In this document: in pieces, positions 11,880 to 22,789 of the stretch | How positions within the stretch are numbered: position 1 is the first letter of the stretch | Layout of the letters: each line of letters starts with the position of its first letter | Assembly (NCBI GenBank): GCA_917880885.1 | Contig: OU862920.1 | Location: 42,939,019-43,003,018, forward strand | Length of the DNA: 64,000 bases | Reading direction: 5' to 3' | Origin: Limnephilus marmoratus | Lineage: Eukaryota > Arthropoda > Insecta > Trichoptera > Limnephilidae | The notes under the pieces: generated by a model | What the model was told of the DNA's origin: nothing | Seen by the model: only the letters and a program-made list of their open reading frames with translations | Databases searched by the model: none | Made by a program: the position numbers and the translations under genes

Positions 11880-12290
11880 TTTTTTCTCCACATGGGAGCC
11901 GTGAGGAAAAAAATCTTTGAGGATGCTGTGTGGAGAAAGGAAAAACCTATGAGGGGAGGGTATCTGGGCGTCATTGTGTCTAGGAATAGTGGACGTTTGA
12001 ATCCACCCCTCTCACCATTTTGCAAGGCGATAGGTCGAGAGAGTCCAGCTGAAGAAATCTAGGTAAGGTCTCCCTCTACCAATCTCTCCGATCCGTCCCG
12101 CAATGCGGTAGGTGGGCAAATGCATTGGCCGCCCGATCTAGATAAATCTTACCCCATGAACCCAGACACCCCTGCTAAATCACCAAACGTAGCGAACCAT
12201 TTGGGGTGACCTATGGCATGGGTGTTGGATATCCAATAAATAGTTCCCGGGGCGGTAGTACGCTTACCCTCCTCCCAAATTATCATGCTA
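11880..12290 (-). mobile_element. Family E retroposon copy
   Basis: Read on the window strand it runs from TCTCCACATGGGAGCCGTGA through TTGAGGATGCTGTGTGGAG to TTGGGGTGACCTATGGCATG and CCCGGGGCGGTAGTA. This is the reverse of the copies at 4385 and 54597. The A-run end is degraded (TTTTTTC at the left). Confidence 0.5.
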
Positions 12291-12796
12291 CCTACTCGGT
12301 ACTATTTTAAAATCTACTAATGTTGCATGTTTTTCCGCGGTACACCAGCAATATTTATATTGAAAGTGTATTAAAAAAATAATAATAACAATAAATGACT
12401 GAAAAATATATTTACGAAAAGTCGCACATGACTCGGAGGCCTCTCGTTGGCGACCCATGTTCAGACCTTGATATTGGACAACCATCATGGTCAATAGACT
12501 AAGTCCGTCGAGCGTTAATTATTATGGAGGTTGTCTAACAAATTAGTGTCTATTTACATCTTACTACAACCTACGAGTATAAATAGGTACTGCACGGCGC
12601 ACGTGTGTTATGTGTTATGTAGGTGCAGTCGTAATGACACTCAGTTTACGCTTAGAGCTAATTATTTTTTTTAAGCTTTTGAGCTTTGCTGTGAAGAAAT
12701 GTTAAGGTAGTTCATATTAACTAACTAATTAATGATTTCTTCGATCCACTGTATTCCATCTTCTATCTTCTATCTTCTTCTTCTATCTTCTATCTA

Positions 12797-13306
12797 TCTA
12801 TATAAATAAAAATGAATCGCCGAAATGTATGTACTTTTGTATGTACAAATGGGAACTTTCGAACGACTGCACCAAATTGAATTATTCTTTTTTTTGTGTG
12901 TTCGTTATTATCAGGACAAGGTTTGTATAAAACTTCTGGTGAGCTCTGGCATTATGAAATTTGTATAAAAAAATTGCTATTGGTGGCACGCGAGCTGTTT
13001 GAAAACTGAATGTATGGTAAGCGGGAGGGAGGAAGGGATGGGGGAGGGGAACCAGGGAGGAGGAGGGGAACCTATGAGGGGGGAGGGGGGAGGGGAACTC
13101 GGGAGGGCGGTTTGCGGGACGGGGGAATGGGGGGGAGTGGAGTGGGGAGAGGGAAGGTGGAGGTGACGGAGTGGGAACGCGAGAGGGGAAGGGGACGCAG
13201 GGAAGAAGGGGAGGTGGAAGGGAAACGGGACGAATGGGAAAGGACACGCAGGGAGAAACAATTTCTTTATTAAATGGCATAGCAACGCATGCCGAGGACC
13301 AGCTAG
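12797..13306 (+). mobile_element. Helitron-like element, family D, both termini
   Basis: It begins TCTATATAAATAAAAATG after an A and ends GCATGCCGAGGACCAGCTAG before a T, the A|TC...CTAG|T Helitron signature. Inside the right end, GGCATAGCAACGCATGCC can form a hairpin 9 bases before CTAG. A purine-only style tract of about 240 bases (13020-13262) fills the middle. The long proline/serine-rich or glycine/arginine-rich open frames across this tract are a consequence of base composition, not genes. No Rep/helicase. Confidence 0.65.
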
Positions 13307-14091
13307 TTTACTATAAAAGAACGTTAATGGTAGATACCTACATATTTTCGTTATGTCTAAAAAAAACTTGTTATTCAGTGTAATTTTAATAACGATACAG
13401 GAAAAGATGAACACTAAAATTTGACTATAAAAAGGAGAAAGTTTTTTTTACTCATATTTAGGCTTTTACAAACACGTAGGTAGATAATAAAATTTTGGGA
13501 CAGTAACTTGTAGTAAAATATGCTATTTAAATTATATAGAACCCATGCAGAAGAATGATATACATATGCTGCCATTGATTATTGTTAATTTTTAAAATTT
13601 TCATATTTTCTATGTTCTTACAATAAGTACACATTTTTACATGTTATACAGAGTTGTAAATGAATATAAAAATAGCCTTTCCTCGCCATAAAGAGACAAG
13701 GCTCTTGTGTTTGGTGAGGGAATCAATGCTCAAAAATATGTAATCATCTAAGATTTCAAAGAAATAATAATAATAATATACGAACTCTTACAGTAGTTTC
13801 AGTTAATTTTTCAATTTAAGTTGGAATTCATTTATTTTCAATATTTTTTAGATTTGACGGGAGGTTCTTGAAATAACTTGAGGTATGTTAATATAAAGTT
13901 CTTATAACTATACTCCGTGCATCGGCCGGTTAAAATACTGCAGTTGAACATCTCTTCTTATTACTTCTAATACAATAAATTGTATTGCCAACTGTGTGCT
14001 AACTAGGTTCAAGCGAGTATGAAAATGACTCAGTCCAGATTTTGTTGTTGCAATTAAAAATAATTTAATAATATTCTGTTTATATAAAGTA
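13307..14091. other. Unassigned stretch
   Basis: AT-rich; no supported gene or shared repeat was recognised. Confidence 0.3.
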
Positions 14092-14099
14092 ATTAAGCT

Positions 14100-14808
14100 T
14101 AGTGTCCGACCGAAACAGGAACCGAATCTTCGGTATCAGTTTAGTCTTTTTTAGTAATGTTAAAAATCTATTGCTCTATTTGGGTTATTTTTAACACTTA
14201 CGCAGACAGTTAACAGGTTTTAAATGAAATAAAAACAACAATGAATTTAATAAAAACAAACAACAACATTTTTTTATATTACTGCTATAAAACAAACAAA
14301 AATTATAAAAAAATTAAAAAACATGGTAACTACTTCTTGGAACAAAAATTTATCTATAAACAACACTTACATTACAAAGAAAGCACCTCATTAATTGAGT
14401 ATTTTTATTTTAATTGCGTTTACAATCACAACACTTATATCATGATTACACGGGTTAAATGAAATTGAAAAAATAATTATTTATCTTATGAAATATCTGT
14501 AAAATAAACAAAAAATTAACAAATATATTAACAAATATGTTAACTACTCTTTGGAACAAAAAATTGTCAATAATCGACACTTTTATTATAAAAGAGGGAC
14601 CTCATTTATTGAGTATTTTAACCGGCTGATGCAATATTTTAACCGGCTGATGCGAACTCAGCCGATGATGGCGGGTGACACACGAGCCACGAACTCATCC
14701 GAAGTCAGTCGAACGACGTGCAGCAGAGTTTCGGTGCAGCCGAAGGTTCGGCCGAAACTCGATTTTTTTGCCGAAACTTGCCGAAACCGAACCTTCGGTC
14801 GGTCACTA
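14100..14808. mobile_element. hAT-type element with near-perfect 8-bp target duplication
   Basis: The termini are TAGTGTCCGACCGAA at the left and TTCGGTCGGTCACTA at the right, inverted apart from one position. They are flanked by ATTAAGCT (14092-14099) and ATTAAGCA (14809-14816). A TAGNG start plus an 8-bp duplication is the hAT pattern. The interior holds a duplicated segment of about 210 bp whose copies read LEQKFIYKQHLHYKEST and LEQKIVNNRHFYYKRGT in one frame. No transposase domain was recognised. Near the right end are several CCGAAACTTG/CCGAAACCGA subrepeats. Confidence 0.65.
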
Positions 14809-14819
14809 ATTAAGCACAA

Positions 14820-15190
14820 TAAATCAGGACTGTCTAAAATACTATTCCAATGGAATTTTCGGTCGGAATTAGAGTCTAAATTGGTCATAATTAATTCTAT
14901 GATTTATTTTAAAAAAATGAGGAAACTAGTTCGATTTTGGTCGCCTACGCCTTTGGTCCCTCAAAAACTAAACAGCAACTTGATAAAAAAAGTTGCGATT
15001 TTTAATTCCGGCGCTCTTGTTGGGACAGCATTATATACGTTTTCATTTACAAAAAGTTAGTAGTGACATCTGTTCTTCAATTGCATTTATTACCATGCAT
15101 TGCAGTTGTGCACTGAATTACTTCGCTCGGAATGACATAGATGTCAGCACAGGTAGTAATACTAGTAATAACAACGAGCTCACTTTATTA
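14820..15190. other. Unassigned stretch
   Basis: No supported feature; an open frame of 169 codons (14551-15060) runs out of the hAT element into this region and looks fortuitous. Confidence 0.3.
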
Positions 15191-15193
15191 TTA

Positions 15194-15349
15194 GGGAACG
15201 TACCCATACTACGTGACCTCTTCGGGGGGGGGGGTCTTCACGCTTGGTACAAATGAGCGCCGGTTTGCTTAGGATTTGGTCACCGTGGGGGGGGGGGGGG
15301 GGGGGTTAAAAATGGCAAAAAAATTGTCACGTAGTATGGGTACGTTCCC
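15194..15349. mobile_element. Harbinger-type MITE with TTA target duplication
   Basis: The inverted ends are GGGAACGTACCCATACTACG then TGAC, with the complement at the right. They are flanked by TTA at 15191-15193 and 15350-15352. A 3-bp TTA duplication suggests the PIF/Harbinger group. Two G-runs (about 10 and more than 18 long) lie inside. At 156 bp it has no coding capacity. Sister copies are at 45551-45708 and 55644-56059. Confidence 0.7.
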
Positions 15350-15572
15350 TTACAGCATCTTCCACTTTTAGTTAAATCATATCACGAAACTTATAGAATC
15401 GTTTTCACAGTGCCGTATTGGTGAATATTTTCCTCGTGGTAACAAATAATCCGAGATGATATACAACAGAAAGATAGGATCCAATTTTTTCGAATCATAG
15501 ATTTAAACCCAACCCATGTAGATATATTTTATGTTTAATTTCTTTATAAATCAAAATAAAATCATGTAAATA

Positions 15573-15862
15573 CCTCTCAAGAGTCCCAACTGCCTTGAGC
15601 CGGTGGTTGAAGATAGTTGTGAGAAAAAGAAAATGGGGAAGAGGAAGGTGGATATGTACCTGGGGATGGTGTTCTTTCACCAGGGCGATACTGAGAATAT
15701 TCGTCAATGGAATTTGTCGCAAACAAACTATTAGATTATTTGTTTTATGTATCTAGTATGTAATATCTTTCAATGAATAAAGTAATATTTACTTGGGCAC
15801 GCCGGAATTTGAAGCCGCGACATCCGGATTGCTACCTTACCACTCTACCAAGTTTGTCGAAG
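15573..15862 (-). mobile_element. tRNA-derived SINE, family J, diverged
   Basis: On the minus strand it has a tRNA-like head. The window strand shows CACGCCGGAATTTGAAGCCG then CGACATCCGG at 15797-15827, followed by a decayed A box. The family J body follows (CACCAGGGCGATACTGAGAA, GGGGAAGAGGAAGGTGG, AGAGTCCCAAC on the window strand). The fuller copy at 40510-40945 defines the order head, body, poly(A). The B box is mutated here. Confidence 0.5.
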
Positions 15863-15968
15863 TTTTTTCTGTGATTACCATGAAGAGAATGTATCGTAAT
15901 CATTGACGTGTGATATACAAATGAACAATAATTGACCATTCGTTCAGATGTTTTGACATGAATCATCA

Positions 15969-16320
15969 TCATTACATAGTATAAAATGAAGTCGCTCAAA
16001 ATGTATGTGCGCGTTAATCTTTTAAACTACGCAACGGATTTTCATACGGTTTTAACCAATAGATAGAGTGATTGAAGAGGAATGTTTATATGTATAATAC
16101 ATGTAAATTATATTAGAGAAAAGCCGAGAAATTCAAAGAAAACATATTTTTGTGCGATTTAAAATGGCTGGCGGGCCGTACTATAGTCAATTTTGAAATT
16201 CGTTCTACGGAAGAAATTGGAAAATAGATGTCCTAGAGTAAGTAAGTATTTGATTTTCCCTTTTCAAATATCCAGTGATGCATTGTAAGCATTGTATAAT
16301 TAGTGACGATCGCTCGAATT
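15969..16320 (+). mobile_element. Helitron-like element, subfamily B
   Basis: It begins TCATTACATAGTATAAAATG after an A, identical to the family A start, and continues into the GGCGGGCCGTACTATAGTCA segment that defines subfamily B. The right boundary is not clear, and it runs into the family A copy that starts near 16324. Confidence 0.5.
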
Positions 16321-16323
16321 GCA

Positions 16324-16593
16324 TTTTTACATAATATAAAATGAAGTCGCTCAAAATGTATGTGCGCATAGATCTTTTAAACTACGAAAACAGATTTTCA
16401 TGCGGTTTTCACCAATAGATTGAGTGATTAAAGGGGAAGGTTTGTATGTATAATGCATGCTTATAATAGTAGAGAAAAGCCGAGAAATTCAAATATTCAA
16501 TTCAGGCAGCGGACAGCGGGCAGCTGGCAAGCGGGTGGTGTGGATTTTATAAAGGTTTCGTTAGCCACAGCAAAGTCTGGCCGGGTCTGCTAG
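16324..16593 (+). mobile_element. Helitron-like element, family A
   Basis: It starts with TACATAATATAAAATGAAGT and ends GGCCGGGTCTGCTAG followed by T. The hairpin stem is weakened (GCCACAGCAAAGTCTGGC). It lies in direct tandem with the subfamily B copy to its left. Confidence 0.55.
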
Positions 16594-16724
16594 TATTGAA
16601 TATAGTTAGGTTTAGAAATGTTTTATGATTCATATACATATATAAAATTAAAATATACGTGTCTTTGATAAGTTTTGAGATTTTCACGGCCAAAAGCATG
16701 TGTAACAAACACGGATCTGCCGGA

Positions 16725-16790
16725 TCTGCTCTGATGATGGACACTGCAACGATGTCCGAAACGTTGGCTAAAGAAGGAGGTAGCGCAACA
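16725..16790 (+). ncRNA. Hammerhead-ribozyme-like motif
   Basis: CTGATGA (16731-16737) is followed by T, then the stem halves GGACA and TGTCC (16739-16743, 16753-16757), then GAAAC (16758-16762) and GTT. This matches the CUGANGA, stem II, GAAA core order of a hammerhead with a very short palindromic stem III (ACGT). One extra base between CTGATGA and stem II departs from the textbook core, and only about three pairs of stem I are visible. Small type I hammerheads are known from Penelope-like retroelements; placing this motif there is inference. Confidence 0.4.
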
Positions 16791-16829
16791 CGGCATAACA
16801 AATAACGAAAATACGTGTCTTTGTACAAA

Positions 16830-17560
16830 GCTTGTATTTACCGTCGGAATTTTTATGTTTTCTTTCTACGCTTGTCTAACTAGTCTGTTAGTGATAAAAA
16901 AGAAATAATAATCAAAAAATATTAATAATTAACATAAAAGCAGCATATTTTTGTTAGAATTCCCCTCAAAAGCGCGACGGAAAGTTTACTGTTGTTGAAT
17001 AAATGTTTAACCGTAAGGTTTAACTAATATGATTTTTTAAGCGTAAACTTTCACGATCTTATTAACTGATACGAGTAGTGTAGTTTGGGATAAATCACCA
17101 TTGACCGTGAAGTTAAGTGTATCCACAAAAGAGACGGGAATAACAATGCTAACGTGACGATACGTCCCGTCTTTAAGGAGCATGTCCCGTTATCCTTGAG
17201 GAAAGCGTCGGAACGCGGTAACGACCCGTTTTCAGAAAATGGAACCTCTCACAACATCAAATCATATGTCGTCGTATACCCCGATTTGAAAACGAATTGA
17301 TGTAGCCAATTAAATAAGCTATAAGACCTTTCGACTCCCAGGCATCAGGCAGACAATGGGATTCTCGTAATGTCCAAGAAAGAATAAAATTTTTAAATGT
17401 TGAATCAATTTTACTCGGTGTTAGATATGTTAGACCTTACTTTCGTCACACAATACACTTCCACTGTTTTATCTCTTCAGTGGATGTCGTGGATCCAATG
17501 TCTAGAGTTCTAGAGATTGCCAGTAACTTTGGTGGGGAGGGTGGGTAGAAAGAGAAAGGC
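16830..17560. other. Unassigned stretch
   Basis: No gene or shared repeat was recognised. A GGG(TG/AG)-rich tract with a G-run of about 18 follows at 17575-17597. Confidence 0.3.
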
Positions 17561-17964
17561 ATCCAGGACGGTGGGTGGAGGGGGGGGGGGGGGGGGAGAG
17601 CGAAGTTTCTATGCCAAATTCAGAGTATTCACCCCCTTCCCCGCATCTCTACCATTGTCCCATTTTAATCCCAAAATAGTCTCTCACTACACTAGTATAT
17701 AAAAAATTGGGGACCAAGAACATTACATTATCAATAAGTCGCATGTATATACAGAAGATAATTTTAATTTTGGTACTGTCGTGGGGTGACCCGATAATTG
17801 ATCCAGCGACAATTGAATATGGAAAGTGCATTTGGCTAATCAGATCTACTTTGATCTCTTCAAACACGCCAAAAGCCTTTTCAGGTGACTGAGGTTTCAA
17901 TTCTTAATGATGGTGTTACACCAGGGCGATACTGAAAGTTTTAAAAGAACTGATTTGACTAGAT

Positions 17965-18070
17965 TTTAATAGCCAGGCACATTTTCCACAACTCCTTCCC
18001 CTCCCCGCTACCTTTAGCCTTACTGGGGATGCCGTAGTCTCTTTTGGGACTTTCGTGTGGTATTCAGATA
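17965..18070 (+). mobile_element. SINE family J, 3' end fragment
   Basis: It contains ACAACTCCTTCCCCTCCCCG, GGGGATGCCGTAGTCTC and the end GTGTGGTATTCAGATAAAAT, equivalent to the poly(A)-side of the full family J copy. A further family J piece (GGTGTTACACCAGGGCGATA) in the opposite orientation lies at about 17905-17935. Confidence 0.45.
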
Positions 18071-18297
18071 AAATAAATTATATTATATACAAGTTGGAAA
18101 CTTTTGAAGTTTTTTTTGCTAAGCCGACTGCACATATAAGTATGTCGTACTTTGTTATTACCAGATACTCCTTCGGGGAGTCGGAATTATTGTTATATTT
18201 ATATAGCGGATTTTCACTAAAGATGCCTGCAGATGTAAGTATAACGACTTTGGTTGTACGGCCGTATATCCTCTTTACATACTTACAGAAATAATCT

Positions 18298-19165
18298 TTT
18301 AGGGGGTCGACTGTCCGAGGGATCAATTGGCAGAGGGATCAACTGTCCGGGGGATCACTAACTTTCTTTGAAGCTTCACTGGGTGGTTGGCTAAGGGACA
18401 CGGATACTGGATGTGGTTTATATCAGGCTGAATGCAATTTACATTTTTTATTGGTACTTGCCAAATAATTTGAGACTTAATCGTTTATCGGATGTTCTCT
18501 ATCTATTTATACAGGTGCTTACAGGGTTTTTCACATGATGTAATGCTGCCTCATGAGCTTCTTGAATGAGTTTATTTTTTTGTATTTCTTGGGCATTGAC
18601 TATGTAACAATTTCCAGACATTTTGTTTTGAAGAGTTTTAATTTTCAATGTACATTTAATTTTAAATTTTTGCGACCGGTTTCGACACGTCCGTGCCACT
18701 CACGAGCAAACTTAAAACTAACTTAAAAATTCTATACAAGCACAAAACTTAATTAGGCGGGGTAGTGGGAGGGGGGATTTTGGTGGAAGGGGAGACCGGT
18801 GGGAGGAGTCAAAATGACTTGGAAACATCGTAAGTAGAGGTGATTTACATGGGGCTATTATTTTATTTAATTTTGCTTCAACTATTATTTTTGTTTCTAT
18901 TACTAACCTGATTTGTTGTTTTTAGTTTTTTCCTGTTAAGCACTTGCATATTGCTTTCTAACAACGTTTGCAGGGATACTGGAAGTCCAGATTCGTTCAA
19001 AATAAATAAATATCGCTTCGTTTAACAAAAAAAAAAAGAATATTGCGAGAGCCTAGAAGAAGTAACCATCAGTTTTTATACCAGGGCGGATAAGTGATGG
19101 ATAACCTACAATGTCCGGGGGTTCAACTGTCGGTGGATGAAATGTCGTGGAACCGTGTCTTAGTA
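18298..19165. mobile_element. Family N-like element, second copy
   Basis: The left end has GGGTCGACTGTCCGAGGGAT then repeats of GGGATCAACTGTCCG. The right end has AATGTCCGGGGGTTCAACTG then TCGGTGGATGAAATGTCGTG. The two ends are inverted relatives of each other and of the termini at 296-1095. The interior holds the hammerhead-like motif at 18665-18705. Confidence 0.35.
18665..18706 (-). ncRNA. Degenerate hammerhead-like motif (Penelope-type relic)
   Basis: On the minus strand: GCTCGTGAGTGGCACGGACG then TGTCGAAACCGGTCGC. The stem II halves GGCACG/CGTGTC and the GAAACCGGTC block with palindromic ACCGGT are intact. The CUGANGA box is replaced by CGTGAGT, so catalysis is unlikely. The same GAAACCGGTC block occurs at 32455-32500 and 32790-32815. 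Confidence 0.35.
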
Positions 19166-19169
19166 AAAT

Positions 19170-21140
19170 GTCACCAACCACATATTATGAACTGAAAAAA
19201 AATAATCTCCCTATTGCATACACTTTAAAAAAAAGGGCTGATTAAAAAACTTAGGGCCGAATTATTTGATGCATTTTTGCCTAATATTGATTGAAAGAAA
19301 TTGTATAATTTTAGAAATATTAACTTTATTATCAAATATTAATATTTTTTATTGATATCCCAAAATATAATATAATTCACTGACCACAGTCAATAATTCT
19401 TCTCGGGGAAAGTTAACCATACACAATTAATCGCGTAACAACATAGTAAATTTAAAAGATCATATTTTGGTTTTCTAAACAAATAAAAAAGGACGCACAC
19501 AGAGTTATTTGATTATCAAAGTAATAATTATTGTTTTCGTATATTTGTTACTTAGTTTACACCAGACCAGAAATTTCTAACATACAATAAAATTTGCATA
19601 AACCCCTTAAGATATTGGCGCCATGAAGTCTGTAGTACGTACTAGACAGATTTTCCTCTCAGTGAACAAGCCTTGTCTCTAAGTCGGCCTGTACACGGGA
19701 AAGGAACGAACCAACCTCAAAAGGCTCGAAACACTGCATGCGGTTGTTTCATTCCTTTCCCGTAATTGGTCGGTTTGATGGGTACACACGGCGTGACGTT
19801 GGCTTTCCCACCCGCCCTCCTTTCAATACTAGTGTAGCTATCTGCTAACTACCTGCCTGCTATACATCACACTGACCTGCAACCTGCAACCAACTCCATT
19901 AGACATCTGCAGCATCTAGCCACTAATATTCAACAACGCTGGCCACTGGTAAGTGTAGCTATCTGTTACCTATTTGCCTACTAAATCGCACTGAAGATAA
20001 CGTGACAAGAAAGAAAATTGAAATAATATTTACAACTTCAGTAAAAGCTAGCATCTTATAAAATACCTAATTTATTATATAAAAGATGTTTGCCTAACAA
20101 CCGTCACTCTCTTCCTTTTGTTCGGCTTAATTAGATCATCTCCCTTTGTTCGGTGTTCAGTTCATATTACTTGTAGGTTTTTAATTTCTACTATATAACA
20201 AACCATAAACATTAACAGCCTTACTAATAAACCTGGTGGTAATTTTATGCAATTGATAAACAACCGTTTATTTAAAAACCTTACTAACAGAAATGTAAAA
20301 TAGAGACTCACATAAAATAGTTAACGGAAAGATAAATATTGAGAGGGTGGTTTATTATATGTATAAACTTGAAATTTCTCATCGTTTCTTTTTTTGAAGA
20401 TGTCGTAAAAACAAATACCATTTTATGAACTAGAAAAAATAACCTTTTAGATTTATGGATTTGAAATGTATTTTAATATTTATGAATCGGAATATTAAAT
20501 TTCGATCATGAAAAAGATGAAAAAAACAACACAAATTTTTACTCCAAACATTGAAAATTTGTAAAAAAATACGAAATTTAAGAAAACGCATTCCTTTTAT
20601 TTAGAGAAACTGAAAGAAAATTGTCACTTCACTTTTTATCTCGTTCTTTAAACACTAAAAAAATATAACTATAATTAAGAGAGAATATCAAAAAAAAATC
20701 ATTTTGATTCATTGTTGAATGCGCAATACAAACGTTGATTTTTTGGGATGTATCTACACATGCATCAGACATTTAAATTGTTTAAAAATACCTCGTTCAT
20801 GGAATTCTAACGAAATTCAAACGGAAACTGTCAATTAAAAAATTATATATTTGAATTAACCTCACTTTTTCAAAGTGGTAGTTTTAGGTGTTAGTTTATT
20901 GCTAAAACGCAATGTTGCCAGCTCATCGGAGCGCGGTTTAAGACATTTTTAATGAGTAATTTTAATCTGAGCTTGTATCGTTAATATTCAATGTGTAATT
21001 AAAACACCGATTAGCGGTGTTTATTTATTTATCAGTAAGGCTGTTATAATTTTACAAAAATACACCTATTGGATGCCTACGCATATTCTAATAAACGCCC
21101 CTTTTTAATCATCAGATACAGATATGCATGAAGTATTAAT
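19170..21140. other. Unassigned stretch
   Basis: About 2 kb without a supported gene. A more GC-rich patch at 19690-19960 contains inverted words (GGGAAAGGAACGAACC and CATTCCTTTCCCG) and the repeated phrase GTGTAGCTATCTG (about 19830 and 19955), but no open frame with splice sites. Confidence 0.3.
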
Positions 21141-21142
21141 AA

Positions 21143-21785
21143 CTAGCTGACCCGCACACGTGTTGCTGTGGCTAATAAAATGCAACGTCATCTACTGGAT
21201 GGTTATCCAACCTTTATAACCACCGCCGTCTTTGAGTTTATCGCGAAGAGACAGACGGATGCCGCGGAGGACTTTTATTTATAATACGTAGAGATGGTGT
21301 GAAAGATTATAATAGTGTGCATGAAATGCTTGGGGTAACAAACGTATTTAAATTAATAAGGATTAATACTGTATCCGTCTAAATAACTTTTCAATTACCG
21401 CAATGTACGTGACAATTTTTTTAGAAGGTAGAATGGGTATTGTAAGCAATCCGTAAAAGATAGATATATGTTTTCAACGACTTTTTTGTAGATCTATAAA
21501 AGAGGAATACCCCACCATGCATTGTTTTGTTATATCCCAAAAGGATTAGGCAGCGTTTTCGATGAAAGCTACCAGGCGGCTCGACTTTTTCCGACACTTC
21601 TAACAATTATCGTTATGTTTCAACCAATTTACACAAATAATTAATAATAAATTTCATACCTAAACCTTCCTCACGAAACACTTTATCTACTGGTGAAAAC
21701 CGCATGAAAATCCGTTCAGTAGTTTTCGAGTTTATCGCGAACAGACAGACAGACAGACGACGCGGAGGACTTTAATTTATAATAT
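21143..21785 (-). mobile_element. Helitron-like composite, family C
   Basis: It starts CTAGCTGACCCGCACACGTG (the minus-strand 3' end) with a TTGCTGTGGCTAATAAAA neighbour, and ends at the GGACTTTAATTTATAATATG side. Two related units appear fused: 21143-21290 and 21291-21785, each ending in a CGCGGAGGACTTTxATTTAT phrase. The same composite occurs reversed at 38092-38715. A 61-codon open frame conserved between the two copies is explained by their nucleotide identity. Confidence 0.5.
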
Positions 21786-21789
21786 GTAG

Positions 21790-22590
21790 AAAAGAAGAGA
21801 TAGAGATATGTAGAGATAGAGATTCACTAACGTGAATCCTCTTACACGTAATTTCTTTTAAAATACATTAATTCCTAAACTTAATTTATTATTTATATTA
21901 TTCATTCATCACACCACCTGACATTTTTTTCAGAAAAAAATAATTTATGGAAATATCGAAAATTGTGCCATTCAAGTGAATAGGTTCTGGGGAAAAAATC
22001 TTAGCGACAACGTGACGGTGTTATTTAAAATCTGAAATGATTTGTCAATGTGTAATTTTTTTGTCCAACAAATGGCGATTGTATATATATTACTAACGAT
22101 AAATATGTTTCACGAAATATTCTTAGAGTTTATAATCAAACCATTTTTCTGATAAAAAAAGTTTCTCGTATCAATTATAAAACGAAAGTCGCAAAAGCGT
22201 TTTGTGCGACGATACAGTAGTAGTGATGTACATAGTAGGGAACTCATATCAAAGAACTTAGTTCTGTGACCGAGTTTTATGGGTTCGAATGTCGCTATGC
22301 AATTTTGTTCTTAAAGTTATTGGTGAGAAACCTTTTAAATCGTTCTCTCGGTTCTCAGCACCATAATCCAATACCCATTTATCCCTTCTTTCATGAACAC
22401 ATTTCGAGCTATATCGGTTTTAAGAATTGTACCTTTTCAGCTTATTTTAAGATTCTCAAAAAAAATCAAATGCTGAAAATTTATCATTTTCAGTTCTTTT
22501 CATGGAGCTGTGAATACTACAAAGTATTCATAGTATTAATAGTAATAATGTTTTCGTGACAAATCACCTCAATAATAGAATTGGCTTATA
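21790..22590. other. Unassigned stretch
   Basis: AT-rich. A plus-strand frame of 97 codons at 22266-22559 has no motif and no splice sites. Nothing was recognised. Confidence 0.3.
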
Positions 22591-22789
22591 ATCAATATAT
22601 ATTATAAAAGAAAGTCCAAAAAAACGTGCGGAACGCAAAAACTCAGAAACGAGTGCCGGTACGATCAAGAGAGTTATATGGTATGGTATATCTCTATCCC
22701 TCCTAGGGAATAAGGGTATTCGTTTTTATCTAAAGGGCTTGCTTTTGAAGATATAAGAGCTGAAAGCTCTTGGAAGACTGGAATTTTCA

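Noticed and set aside
12882..13414. Overlapping long open frames on both strands, proline/serine-rich or glycine/arginine-rich
   Set aside because: They follow from the purine-only tract in a Helitron-like element; there is no start or splice context and the composition is fully explained by base bias.
19680..19980. Possible promoter or exon in a GC-richer patch
   Set aside because: No open frame with splice sites and no promoter element that I could defend.
21421..21606. 61-codon frame also seen at 38272-38457
   Set aside because: Both lie in copies of the same repeat; identity at DNA level explains the shared protein and no codon bias can be claimed.
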